Assembly: GCA_037039925.1 (NCBI GenBank)
Contig: JAXRKP010001693.1
Location: 27,501 to 91,500 of the forward strand
DNA length: 64,000 bases
Direction: 5' to 3'
From: Doris montereyensis
Lineage: Eukaryota; Mollusca; Gastropoda; Nudibranchia; Dorididae
The notes under the pieces are model-generated. The model did not search any database and was not told the origin of the DNA. It saw only the letters and a program-made list of their open reading frames with translations. The translations under genes were made by a program, and so were the position numbers. Shown here piece after piece: positions 1 to 10,722 of this stretch. Each line of letters opens with the position of its first letter. The stretch's first letter is position 1.

Positions 1-232
1 GGAAATAGACTGAGATACCTAGTCCAATTGGAACAGCACAGGAAATAGATCGATACCTAGTCCCATTGGAACAGCACAAGAAATGGATCGATACCTAGTC
101 CAATTGGAACAGCACAGGAGGTGGATCGATACCTAGTTCCATTGGAACAGCACAGGAGGTGGATCGATACCTAGTTCCATTGGAACAGCACAGGAGGTGG
201 ATCGATATCTAGTTCCATTGGAACAGCACAGG
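1..232. repeat. Tandem array, about six 38-39-bp units
   Basis: The window opens in a tandem array whose unit carries the core GATCGATACCTAGTYCMATT followed by GGAACAGCACAG. Units differ by a few substitutions and one base of length. The core matches the middle of the family A SINE (compare the reverse complement of the segment near 35770-35800), and the rest of such an element follows at 233-385. The array is therefore an internal expansion inside a SINE copy. It is cut by the window edge, so its full length is unknown. Confidence 0.9.
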
Positions 233-385
233 AGGTCCCATGTGCAGATCACAACACTCTGTGTACGTTAAAGATCCCTTGGCTGTTTACAGGGCAGTTT
301 GTGCAAAATTTTGAAATCCTTCCAAAAACCTCTGAGATCACCTTTGTTGTGGATGTGGGTAAATGAAGTCAAGTAAAACAAAAAT
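233..385 (+). mobile_element. SINE family A, distal part
   Basis: This is the downstream half of a family A element on the plus strand. It contains GCAGATCACAACACTC, AAAGATCCCTTGGCTGTTTA and a tail with GATCACC, GTGGATGTGGGTAAAT. The tRNA-like head is off the left edge or replaced by the 1-232 array. About a dozen and a half further copies or fragments occur in the window. Confidence 0.8.
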
Positions 386-528
386 CCCTATGTGGTTGTT
401 TGGTGTTTGTTCTTACAGTTCTTTAACATCTATTTCATGTCTTTATTCACTGCTATAGAAACTATGAAACTTTATTACATTGCATGCTTTCGTCGTTTGC
501 TTTTCAATTTGTCTTTTCTTATCTACAG

Positions 529-2189
529 GATATGGACTTGTCTTCCCGTAATGACTATGAAGACCCTGGTGAGGTCTCCTCCTCGGGAAAATCAGAGAGT
601 TTCGTTTTGAACGACAAAGATTTAACCAAGAAAAACAAGGTGGAGGAAAATGAATTGTCAGAGGCAGGATCCGACCTGCCCATTCTCGAAGCCTTGGCAA
701 AACAGCAGGTGACGTGTTCTCCACCTGTGAATTTGCACAACAAAAACAAGAACACAACTGACAGTGGTTTCTACAGCGTAAAGGGAAACAACTCTGATAG
801 CGACATCGAGGATGCTGACACGGCCAGGAATGCACAGTCGTCTACTGGGATGGGTTGTGTGTATTCCATCGCTCAGTCGGACGGAGATCATTTTGAAATT
901 CAAAATTCATCAAATGAATCTTTGGATATCAAATCGCCACCAGAGGCCAACAGAGTGGAAAGCTCTGCTTCGTGTTCTGCCGATAACAGGGTATCAGAGG
1001 ATGATGGTGTGATCCATCAAACATCCTGTCACCCTAGCACTCGTTGTTCTAGCTCGACAACGTACTGCTTAGCTCAAAGTATTACAGATGCATCATCTTC
1101 ATCCACGCCAGCCCCTCATTCCAAACCTCTTTCCTCCTCTGTGTCGTCACCCTCTTCCAATTCATCTCAACCGTCACAGGTAGACAGCAAGTCTACAAAC
1201 ACTCCTACCCCTTCCAAATCTCCTCAATCAAACAGGATTGAAAACAATCAAGTAGATCTGTCCCAGGAATCCGATAATCAATCTGAAATGGTTCTGTGTG
1301 AGCCAGACAGTAAAGAAGCATATACCCGTGTGTTAAGACGTTCTGAGCGTTCAAAATCCAACACACCAGAAAATTCTGTGCCTTCCTGTGTAGAAACGTT
1401 GGTCTCCTCCTCCCCATCCGTTTCAAAGGATGAGGGAATGAAGACGGATTTCAAACAAGACAATGAATTAAATGCCAAAGTGTTTCAAGAATCCAAAGAG
1501 TGCACCGCATCTTCCGACCAGGACTATGAGGAAGTCAATGCACAAAACACAAATCCTGTTTCTTCAGACCAACAACTTTCTCATCTAAGCTCTCCAGGCT
1601 CTTCTCCTACTAAAAGCATTGCAGTGGGAGGAGATCCAGACAACTCTAGACAGCTTTCTGACACAAAGAAGGAGGCAGAAGTAGTTGTGAACAGCACACA
1701 CCAAAATCAGTCCGCAGACACCGCCAAAGATATCATTTCCAGCCCCGTAGCTCTTTCCTCTCGTTGTGATGCCTCGTCAAAGGTCAAATGTCAAAATCCA
1801 CTAGAGGCTGAAGCCCGTCTTGAAAGTCTGATTTCATCCATAGCTGATCTTCAGCTTCAGGACGCCAAAGGTAATAGCGAGGATGTGGATTTATCCAATC
1901 TACTCCTAGACAATCAGCCGACATCTAGTCCGTTTGACCAGACCGACACTTTGGCTTCTTCATCGTTGGTTCTTTCTCCAACAGCCGATGAAAGTCCCAC
2001 GTCCACGAAAACCTCCTTAAACGTTGTAGTTGATTCGGCCAATGGAGACGTCCTAAAACTTGATGTCCCAGTCAGTCCGTGTTCCATTTGTGTCTCTTCC
2101 TTGGTCGACGATCCAAGTATTTCAGAGGAAGAATTGAGAAAAGCTCTAGACAAACTCAAAGACAAGAAATCTCATCTGAAGCGGAAAAG
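529..2189 (+). CDS. Large Ser/Thr-rich exon of an unrecognised gene
   Basis: This is a single open frame bounded by a good acceptor (a pyrimidine-rich stretch ending ATCTACAG before 529) and a donor (AAAAG then GTATGC at 2190). The first codon is GAT and an ATG follows at 532, so it may be the first coding exon or an internal one; upstream sequence needed to decide is partly outside the window. The product of about 553 residues is very rich in Ser, Thr, Asn, Asp and Pro, with poly-Ser patches, and looks intrinsically disordered. The last 30 residues become charged and helical (EEELRKALDKLKDKK) and lead into the coiled coil of the next exon. The exon ends in phase 2, which fits the exon at 4844. 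I do not recognise the family. No enzyme motif, signal peptide or membrane segment is visible. A role as a disordered coiled-coil scaffold would be inference only. Confidence 0.8.
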
Positions 2190-3139
2190 GTATGCATAAT
2201 TTTCTACTTGCTTTTTTCTTTCTAGAAATAACTGAAATGGTTAGCATTACAAGAGGTCTAAGCCAAAACTGGTTTGACAATGAGCTTTTGAAAAGAAACG
2301 GAAATCCCTCTTACAATCTCCCATCAAACCAATATCTTATGTTTTTAGTATTTTTATCAACCAATCAGGAAAGACGTTTTAGTTGTAACACACTCTTTCA
2401 GAATTAGAGAGGATTTACATCCATGTTTAAGCAAACTAAATGTCATTGTGACTTTCACCCTTTGTAATGGTAGCCCCTTCAAATGTATTTGTGCTGATCA
2501 GTTTCTATTATTTTTTTGTATTTCTTTTGTTTATATCAATTTTTAAAGATTTTGGTATGTTGCTTTATAATGACAAACAATATTATTTGTATGTTATGAA
2601 GAAATAGAAAATGTTGATAAACTTTAAAAAACATTATAGCGCTTAAACACACTTTTCGTTTTGAACAAAGGAAATATTTCTTTTACATATTATGTAGAAA
2701 ATAAACTGATGTAGATAAGAAATAGATAAGATGTATGTCAGGATGTATGTCAGGAAGAAAGGTAATAATGAAATACAGCAGGAAAAAAACACACAAAGAA
2801 TAAGCTGAAAACTGTATTGTTTTGTTTTGGATGTGACAGTATTCTATAGGGCTATTAGGTCAAGGCATTGATTTGGGAGGAAGAGGCGTGAAAAGAAAAG
2901 AGGCAATGATATTAAGTACAAATATCTATTTCTATGTCAATGCATTTTCTTTATTTTAAAGATTTTTAAGATATGAAATCACAAATTTTTTTTTTTTTTT
3001 TTTTTTGGTTTATTTGGGGTTTTTAAAACTCTAAAGAATTTTAAACACAACATTTTTCCTCCAAAACAATTGTGAATATTTTCAAAGGAGTGCCATTAAC
3101 TACGAATCAACACATGCTGCATAGGTAAGGCATGCAACT
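2190..3139 (+). other. Intron, no gene seen
   Basis: This is an AT-rich intron segment downstream of the 2189 donor. It holds a poly-T run near 2987-3006 and no conserved frame. Confidence 0.6.
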
Positions 3140-3142
3140 TTT

Positions 3143-4480
3143 TTGCGGAATAATGCAGACAACGTTGTTTACATGGTTTGGGAGTTTCGTTTGGAATGTT
3201 CAAACTATAGAGGGATATCGCTACTTAGCGTACCAGGAAAAGTGTATGCCAAGATACTGGAAATGAGACTTAGGAAAAGAGTAGAGGATCAGATTGAAGA
3301 GCATCAGAGTGGATTTAGATCAGGAAGAAGTGTAGAAGACCACATATTTACAATTAGACAAATAATAGAAATATTCATTGAGAGAAACATTGACTTAGAA
3401 AAGGCATTTGACACTGTGAGGAAGGACGAACTATGGCATTCCTTAAGAGAACACAATGTAGAGCAAAATTTAATAGAAGCCATTAAAAGTTTTTACAATA
3501 AACGAACATGTGCAGTGAGAGTAGCTGGAAACATATCTGCAGAATTTGATATAGATATAGGAGTAAGACAGGGTTGTATCCTAAGTCCTCTTTTGTTTAT
3601 CACATTTATGGATTCAGTCACAAGGGCATCTTCAAAAATGAAGAAAATGAATGTAGGTATGTGGAAGCTCAAACAAGTAAATTTATTAATGCTTTCATTT
3701 GTCGATGATTTTGTTCTGTTTGGAAAATCAGAAAGTGACCTTCAGTTGAATATCAACATTATGAACAATGAACTAAATAAGAGAGGGAAGAAAAAGGAAA
3801 TGCAAAGAAAACCAAAACAATGCCAGTAACTAGGGAAGATAAAACACAAAATCTTAAATCGGGCAGGGAGAATTTAAAACAAGTTCACAGCTACAATTAC
3901 CCAGGAGTAATGATTAACTCAGAGAGAAAACTAAGAGATGAAATCAGCCAGAGAGAGTAAAAGGCAAGTACAATATATAACCATCTACGAAAGGCATTTG
4001 TAGGTAAACAAGAATTGTCAACAAAAACCAAAATGGCAGTATACAATACAGTTTATTGTCCTACTCTCCTCTATGGCAGTGAAACCTGGACCTTAAACAG
4101 TAGAGAATACAGTACAGTACAGGCAGCTGAAATGAAATATCTAAGAAGAGTCGTAGGGAAAACTAAAAGAGACAAAATCAGAAACACAACAATAAGAGAT
4201 CAAACCAAAGCAGATAGCTTAAAAACTAAGATAGAAATAAATCAATTGAGGTGGTTTGGGCATGTAAACAGAATGAATGACAATAGAATAGTTAAATTAG
4301 TCTACAGTGCTAATGCCCAAAGTAAGGCAGACCTCAGAGAAAGTAGGAAGAAGATATAACAGAGGCATAGAAGCCTAGAAATTTAACATTTTTGGAAGGA
4401 AATAAAAAATGCCAAGACAGGGCATCCTGGAGAAAGATGATCTCGGGCATCTGAACCCATACACCGAAAGGTACAATGGG
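3143..4480 (+). mobile_element. Decayed non-LTR retrotransposon (LINE) reverse transcriptase
   Basis: The first frame, 3143-3829, shows the reverse-transcriptase core in order: SNYRGISLLSVPGKVYAKIL, the segment EHQSGFRSGRSVEDHIF, motif A as DLEKAFDTV, motif B as GVRQGCILSPLLF, and the catalytic motif C as FVDDF. The frame then breaks. The segment 3830-4014 can be read as the next part of the protein only with a frame change and an in-frame stop. The frame 4015-4359 gives the typical C-terminal part: YGSETWTL, then YLRRVVGKTKRDKIRN, then LRWFGHVNRM. The N-terminal endonuclease is absent, so the copy is 5' truncated and dead. It lies in sense orientation in the intron of the Ser-rich gene. The clade is uncertain; the text resembles the large group of animal endonuclease-type LINEs. 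Confidence 0.9.
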
Positions 4481-4510
4481 AACTGATAAAGAAAGAAAGA
4501 AATTTCAGAG

Positions 4511-4763
4511 TTGAAGGGGTCATTTCAATAGTGTGCCTAAGTCACAATTACGTCATTTAGAGAAAAAGGGCAAAATGAAATGCCATTGGCAGTGATGGCT
4601 CTGGGAATTCCAAATTTTAAGCCGCTGTAAACGTGATGTATTTTCATCAGATCACTTTCACACTTGTCAGGAAGCATGATTTACTTTTATTCCTGAGTAT
4701 TATCTCTCTGTCTTGCTTTTCACCGAAGAGGACATAGACACACTATTGAAATGACCCCTTCAA
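4511..4763 (+). mobile_element. MITE-1 copy 1, about 250 bp
   Basis: The element begins TTGAAGGGGTCATTTCAATA and ends with the inverted form (CACACTATTGAAATGACCCC then TTCAA), giving terminal inverted repeats of about 28 bp. It has no coding capacity. Two more copies are at 12511-12755 (inverted) and 59844-60108. Its right end lies about 80 bp before the acceptor of the exon at 4844. Confidence 0.9.
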
Positions 4764-4843
4764 TTCTTTTAGGAGTTTTTTGTATCACAGACTTTGAGTG
4801 GAAGGATCAAAATAATGTGAAACACTCGTCATCATCTTTTCAG

Positions 4844-5107
4844 AATTGCCGTCCATGATAAACGGCAACGCGTGGCCAGTGATGAGGAACGCCTGGTGTG
4901 TGAGAAAGAGTTTGCCTCCTGGAACGTGATGCTGAGGCCGTGGACCAGGACATTGGCCTGCTACAGAACCATCTGGAAAAGCTGAGCGGCCAATCTCTGG
5001 AAGTCTTCAAAGCGCAGATCCAAGAAGCACAACGGATCCAAGAAGAGAAGAGGGAAGAGAATTTAAGACCGATGTTGAAGATTGATAAGCTATGTATTAT
5101 TATGTAA
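4844..5107 (+). CDS. C-terminal coiled-coil exon of the Ser-rich gene
   Basis: The acceptor is ATCATCTTTTCAG before 4844. The phase-2 join gives Arg and then IAVHDKRQRVASDEERLVCE, continuing the basic helical segment of the previous exon. In the literal frame a stop arrives after about 46 codons (AAAAGCTGA). A shift near 4915-4919 (GCCTCCTGG, one C short of the expected form) instead continues an excellent coiled coil, LERDAEAVDQDIGLLQNHLE, onward through QIQEAQRIQEEKREE to a TAA at 5105-5107. The downstream frame is clearly the coding one, so I read this as a single-base deletion in a C run, either a sequencing error or a true mutation. This would be the last coding exon. Confidence 0.75.
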
Positions 5108-6741
5108 AAAAATGTTTTAGTTAAGTCCCATACTCAGAGTTGAACGTAAGGGTAGATTTTTTTCCAGGCATATCGCATACGGCAAGTTAATGTGCTAGTT
5201 GTATGTTGCTTTCCTGCCACCTTTATTTTTTTCACATATATTATTTACGTTGATAAGATACATTACATTAAAAGGTGGACGAAAACATCATTCTTTGTGC
5301 CAAAGATAATAGACGCATAGTTTTTTATTTGGTAAGAATCTCTTGATCTTTACCTTTCGTCAGGTGTTCATACCTGCTAGTAAGCCTATGTTGTGGATGT
5401 GCTTCAAAGACACAAGTTCTTTACTCTGCATAGTATAAAAAAACCTGAATGTTTTTTTAATACAGTATGTCAAGAAAACAAAGGGATGAGAAATAATATT
5501 CAGTTTCTCATTATAATGACGGCAGATTGGCAGAGTTAAAGAAACAACACAACAAAAGAATCAAATAACACCTCCAGACTTAAGTCTTTATCACAGCCTA
5601 AAATTTCCTCTCTGACTTTCGCATGAATATCATAATAATATTATGATAAAATTCCTGACATAGAGAAAAAAACTTTACTGGGAGCATTTTTGAACTTTGA
5701 GAGGAAATTCGTCAGAAATTGGGCAGGTTGTGATAATTGATGATAATTTGGTGAATTGAACGCTTACTCCATTATTTTACTCGTTGTCCCCTTGTCAACC
5801 CCTTTGCTGTCCAAGAGAGAAAGCATTGCAGGGCCGGGGAGAAACTTGACAATTTACCTTGTGAAGGAATGCTATTCAAACAATATGCAAGTGTTTTATT
5901 GCAGTTATGTTCCTTAGATCAGTCAACAAACCTATTGAAACACATCTTGTCCTAAGCCCGTAGATTCTACGAGGCCATGGCCTATAACATGTACAAAACT
6001 GACTGGCAGAGCCTGTCAGTTCTTTTTTCTTCCTTCTTCTTCTTCTTCTTCTTCTTCTTCTTCTTCTTCTTCTTCTTCTTCTTCTTCTCCTCTCCTCCTC
6101 CTCCTCCTCTTCTTCTTCTTCTCCTTACTCATAATAACTGACTAACTCAAATCTTGAGTATTACTATCAGCAGTCAGTAGATAGTTCAAACAGTATTTCA
6201 CTTTCAAGTTCTCATTCATGACAGTATGTTCGCTATACCTGTATTCACTGGTGTTGACTAAGTGCAATCAAAGGCGACCGAATCTAATTTGAGATTTTGT
6301 CCCCCTGGTGACTTACAATAGACATGATAATTCTCATTTCAGTTGTGTGGAAAGAATCTCTTGTCGTCATCGCATGTTCTTACATCTGCCCTTTGAACTG
6401 CGTAATATGAACAAAATAATTATTAACATTGTGTGTAAGTAAGAATTATAGGGAAAGTTTTTCTGTTGAATTCCATACAAACATTACCAGCGTTATAAAT
6501 CTTTTTTGTTTTGTTGTACATACAAAGATTCAAGTTCATCATTTGACATTTATTTCTTTGACAATGTTATTGTTTATTCTCTGACCGTCAGATTCTATAA
6601 TCTGTACAAGAAGTAAAATCGTTGACGTTATTTCATACAGTAAAGTTTGCATATTTTCTGGGGTTTTTTTTTATATATCTTGGAATCTATGTCCAGCATC
6701 CTATTGTTGTTTGGGATGCAATTCCATTAAAAAAATAAAAA
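5108..6741. other. 3' untranslated or intergenic sequence
   Basis: No conserved frame is visible. The stretch probably contains the 3' UTR of the Ser-rich gene. An AATAAA at 6734-6739 is far downstream and next to a MITE, so I do not assign it as the poly(A) signal. Confidence 0.5.
6021..6125. repeat. (CTT)n / (CTC)n microsatellite
   Basis: This is a near-pure CTT run followed by CTC-rich and again CTT-rich sequence, a polypyrimidine tract of about 100 bp. Confidence 0.95.
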
Positions 6742-6743
6742 AC

Positions 6744-7042
6744 TTATCGACGGTGAAAGTCGTTGCAAGTTGTTTATGTCTAAAATTAAGTTACACTTTT
6801 TTTCTGCTTTTTAAACATTAAGAAGCCCCTATGCTTCATCTTGTTAGGATTCCGTGACACATGAACCAATAGAAACCCATATGAGCAATCCCTGTATTCC
6901 TACTGGGTGTAGTCTTTGACACTTGCACACTGTCTATATGTCAGTGAAAATTGATTAAAAGTGTAGCATCTTTTTCTTTGATTTTCTCAAAACATTCAAA
7001 ATTGGACTTACACAGTTTGCGACTTTTTCACCGTCGTTATAA
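6744..7042 (+). mobile_element. MITE-2 copy 1, about 300 bp
   Basis: The left end is TTATCGACGGTGAAAGTCG. The right end is CGACTTTTTCACCGTCG followed by TTATAA, which is the inverted form of the left. There is no coding capacity. A second, rearranged copy is at 46468-46765 and shares internal segments such as CATGAACCAATAGAAACC and CAGTGAAAATTGATTAAAA. Confidence 0.8.
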
Positions 7043-7209
7043 ATTAATCTCTGGAAACTTAAAACATGTCTTCCATCCAATCTTCAAATACTCCTGGGTC
7101 AGTATTCACAAAGCATTATTAAAAAGCTAATCAAACTGCTGAACAAAACTATTATAAGAGGTACCTTGTTCTATAGCAGCTTGCTATTCTTAGCAGGGCG
7201 GATGCTGTC

Positions 7210-7316
7210 GGGGACACGGTGGTCCAGAGGCAAGGTGTCAGCCTCTCAACCAAAATGTTTGCACCCAACAGGTTGAAAAACTTCTTAGAGTTTCTACGAG
7301 AACCCGTCCCCCTCCC
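7210..7316 (+). mobile_element. SINE family A, head fragment
   Basis: This is a plus-strand copy of the tRNA-like head: GGTCCAGAGGCAAGGTGTCA, GCCTCTCAACCAAAATG, then CACCCAACAGGTTGAA. The internal promoter-like boxes are partly decayed. Confidence 0.75.
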
Positions 7317-7405
7317 CCCTGTACCATAATTTGGTTTATTATGTACCATAATTAGTTTTTCATGTACCGTAATTTGGTTTTTTATGTACCGTAATTTGGT
7401 TAATG
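7316..7405. repeat. Short tandem repeat, about four 22-26-bp units
   Basis: The units contain TGTACCRTAATTTGGTTTWTT and follow directly after the family A fragment. Confidence 0.8.
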
Positions 7406-7532
7406 AAGCAATAACTACATGTAGTAGCCTTTTGTTTTCCAAATGCCCAATACCATAATAATTGGTTAAATGAAGCAATGACTAGCCGATACTAGTCGAT
7501 GAAGTGAAAATGATACACTTGGAAACTTAAAC

Positions 7533-7910
7533 ACATATCTGCCAACCTTTTCAAATCGAAAAACATAGTTTTACTGTGCAAACTAATTTTAACGCACTAA
7601 AGCCAGTAATATTCCACAAAACATTGATCATTGATCATGCAATTTGAGATGATCCCCTCTATGGTACATAACAAAAAGTCTGCCAATCACTGGTCTTTCT
7701 GGCGAAGTGTAACAGTTGTTGTTTTGGAAGTCGGAATGGCGTCTCCAGACTTCCACCCACTCTCTCTGCATCTGTGCTGTTAACTTCGGATTTTATACAA
7801 ACAAAATACAGTTAACCCTCATATACGTACTTTTCAAGGTAAATACAGAATTACGGACTGAAAGTTAAAGCATTAAATACGTTTATGTTACGTACTGGTT
7901 GGCAGCTACG
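7533..7910 (+). mobile_element. MITE-3 copy, about 375 bp
   Basis: The left end is ATATCTGCCAACCTTTTCAA and the right end is GGTTGGCAGCTACG, matching the family inverted repeat CATAGCTGCCAACC. Shared internal landmarks are CACTGGTCTTTCTGGC, CCAGACTTCCACCC and GTTAACCCTCATATACGTAC. It is non-coding. Other copies are at 9945-10200 (left end missing), 47548-47905, 50891-51240 and 53942-54325. Confidence 0.85.
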
Positions 7911-8999
7911 TTAAAAATAGAATAACTGACTGTTATCACTTACTGTGCATATCATCATCTCACATAATTTTCTCATTGTCGTGATTTAGCATCATTGTTA
8001 TTTTCATTTCAAGATAATTTACAGGATAACAAAAAAACAATACCAATGATAGTAATAATGCAATGGATCAAAAAAAAGGTTTTTCCTAAGGCCAAAAGCA
8101 GCAAACATTATATGCCTTCGTATTTTCAATTATTTCAAAGCAAGGGAAGGGTAGCGTTCTTCTTGTTGATATTTTCACATTAAAAGATAAAAACTTATAA
8201 ACATCTTTAAAATCCCAGTTATCAGACACATTGTGTAATATAACTTTGATTCTACTCTAATACATGCGTATCAAATGAATGTTTTATATTAAACATAAAG
8301 CCTTCTTGCTATTTTAGCACCTTTATATGAGGGAGTCATTCATGAATAATGTTTCATCAAAAGTCAAAACATTGACTGTTTCATTTCCCAACCTGTTATC
8401 ATAATAACTCCTTTGTGAAAGTATATATAACACAAGCAATATTAATCTTTGTTTCGTCTAAATTTGAATTTTTTAAGTTTCTATCCTGTTGGAAATGGAA
8501 GAAAAAGAGAGCGTTGATTGTTTGATTTTTGCTTTACAAAAATTATTTTGTTTCAATGTTATAAGACTTCACCTTATTTTCGTTAAGTTGTGGTTTTAAA
8601 TTAAATTTTTTTAGTCAGGTGAGCAAGCATATTGTGTGAACATTTTTTCTCAGTTCGATTTCCTTTTTTCTCTCAACAATTGTGTATGTGACAGTGTTTT
8701 TTCAAACTTTCAAAACAAAAGAATTAACTGCCTCATCAATTTTTCATGAAAATAAAACATTAAAAAAACGTCTGAATAACAATTAAGACTTCTTTTCTAT
8801 TATGTTTTCTGTTTTGCTTGTGGGTTGTTTTTTTTTCCTTCCTATTATTTTTATGTCAGGTGACGTGTTTTGTCAATTAGACACAAGACAGCCGTGGCTG
8901 AGTAAAAGCACAATCATGATCCCGTCCTAAACGCTCGGCCAGACACCAATTCTTTTCTTATGTAGGTGGTGATATTTTTGTCAGAAATAACAGTTAATA
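7911..8999. other. Intergenic, nothing recognised
   Basis: AT-rich sequence. The longest open frames are short and have no recognisable content. Confidence 0.5.
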
Positions 9000-9081
9000 C
9001 ATATATATATATACAAATATATATATATACATACATATACATATATATACATGTATATATATATATATATATATATGTAGG
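9000..9081. repeat. (TA)n-rich microsatellite
   Basis: Interrupted TATA/TACATA repeats. Confidence 0.9.
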
Positions 9082-9095
9082 ATTTGTTTGTTTCA

Positions 9096-9235
9096 GTAAA
9101 ATTTACCCCTTCTGCCTTTTGCGGTAATCTCATCTCTCAGGGTAAATTAAGAGGAAACAGCAAGATGAAAGGTAAGTGAAAAAAAGAAAGGAGAGAAGTA
9201 GAACCTATCAACAGCTCCGCCAACCGCCTGCAGTA
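9096..9235 (-). mobile_element. Dispersed repeat family C
   Basis: About 130 bp, recognised on the plus strand by AAATTTACCCCTTCTGCC, GGTAAATTAAGAGGAAACAG, AAGATGAAAGGTAAGTG and CAACCGCC. Its minus-strand 3' end (GAGAT...GGGTAAAT) resembles the tail of family A. Confidence 0.8.
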
Positions 9236-9410
9236 TGTATGAGAACGGACAAGATAACTGTACGTGTTGCAAACACCTGGACAAATGTATCAGTTCTTGC
9301 TGTCATTGTCTATTATTAGTATTATCTGAGCGCTATCAAGATGACAAAGTGTAATAATGCAAGCAAAAAATGACTATGGAACTGAAGTGACATGTATGTA
9401 ATGCTTTTGA

Positions 9411-9690
9411 TTTGATTTGATTTGATTTAATTAACCCACATCCACAACTAAGGTGGCTCAGTGGTTTTGGTAGCATTTTAAATTTTGCCCAGACTGCCCC
9501 AAAGAGCCATGGGCACTTTAACGGCACATATTGTTGTGATCTGCCCACGTACGTCCTTTTTATCGTCCGTCTCCAATGGGACTACCTGGAAGCGGGAGGG
9601 TAGATTTGCTCCAACCATTGGCAGGGTTTGAACCCACTACCTTTTTGCTGAGAGGCCAACACCTTGCCTCTGGACTACCACCAATGCAAG
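9411..9690 (-). mobile_element. SINE family A, near full length
   Basis: Read on the minus strand it has a tRNA-like head (GTAGTCCAGAGGCAAGGTGT, with a B-box-like GGGTTCAAACC), a body with the TGGGCAGATCACAACA region, and a tail GTGGATGTGGGTTAAT followed by (AAATC)n. The repeated AAATC tail is what non-LTR machinery leaves at a 3' end. Confidence 0.85.
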
Positions 9691-9804
9691 CACATATTTT
9701 CGTACAAATGGAATACGCAGGCTATGATGGGGACACCTTCCACTTCGGTATTAGCTAAATATCAATAAGAGAAACAGACAAAGAGTTTTCTTGGATTAAA
9801 TTTA

Positions 9805-9935
9805 ATTGAAATTGAGCCTGTCACTGTCACCATTGTGGTGATCTCAGAGTGAATTAAAGACGAAACAGCAACTTAGCAAGATCAAAGATAAGTGAATAGA
9901 GTAAAGTAATAGGACCTACAAGTTAGATTAATTCT
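9805..9935 (-). mobile_element. Dispersed repeat family C
   Basis: Diagnostic text: GTGGTGATCTCAGAGTGAAT, GAAACAGCAACTTAGCAAGA, GATAAGTGAA, GGACCTAC. Confidence 0.75.
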
Positions 9936-9944
9936 CCTTTGCAG

Positions 9945-10200
9945 TAAATAACAATAAGTCCGTTGATCGCTGGCCTTTCTGGCAAAGTATGACGGTAGTT
10001 TTACAAACTCAGATTGGCGTCTCTAGACTTTCACCCCGATCTCTGGGAGTCTTTGAAATTAACTAAGGGTTTCTTAATTTTAAAAAATTAGTTAACCCTC
10101 ATACATACCTACTTTTCAAGATAAACACAGACTTTGCAAACTCAAAGTGAAAAATAATGTACTAAATACATTTTCTTTTACTGATTTGGCAGCTACGCCT
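9945..10200 (+). mobile_element. MITE-3 copy, left end missing
   Basis: The internal landmarks CGCTGGCCTTTCTGGC and AGTTAACCCTCATACATACC and the right end TTGGCAGCTACG are present. The left inverted repeat is not found. Confidence 0.75.
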
Positions 10201-10548
10201 CTATCCATCAGTTAAAAAAAAAAGAAAGAGACTGAGAACAGCTGGGATTTGTAGCAATGTGTCAGTTTAATTCCAATGTGTTACATTATATAAAGGTAAT
10301 ATAATAATAATATGTAAAATAATGTAATATAATATATAATATATACGTATGTGATATTTATAATAAATAATAATAATAATAATAAGCACCATTTGAATCT
10401 GACAAGCAAAGCAGCACTCAAAGCTCAGAGTTATAATAAAGTCTTTGTGTCTTTGTTACTACGGTGAAAACTTCATTTTGAGCTTTTTGAGCCGTCCGCC
10501 TCCACCGTCCATTCAGTGAAGAAAATGTGTCTATTTGTAACTTATAAT

Positions 10549-10579
<31 letters not shown>

Positions 10580-10581
10580 GC
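10549..10581. repeat. (ATC)n microsatellite
   Basis: About ten ATC triplets. Confidence 0.9.
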
Positions 10582-10696
10582 ACCATATACGTGACGCTTA
10601 GAATTCGCAAGTGATTTCCTAAACTAAAACAAAAAAACTATTTACACGACATCATAATGGCATTATCATTAAGATATCCTTGAGTTCATTCTCCCA

Positions 10697-10722
10697 AACA
10701 CACACACACACACACACACATA
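10697..10722. repeat. (CA)n microsatellite
   Basis: Perfect CA run. Confidence 0.9.
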
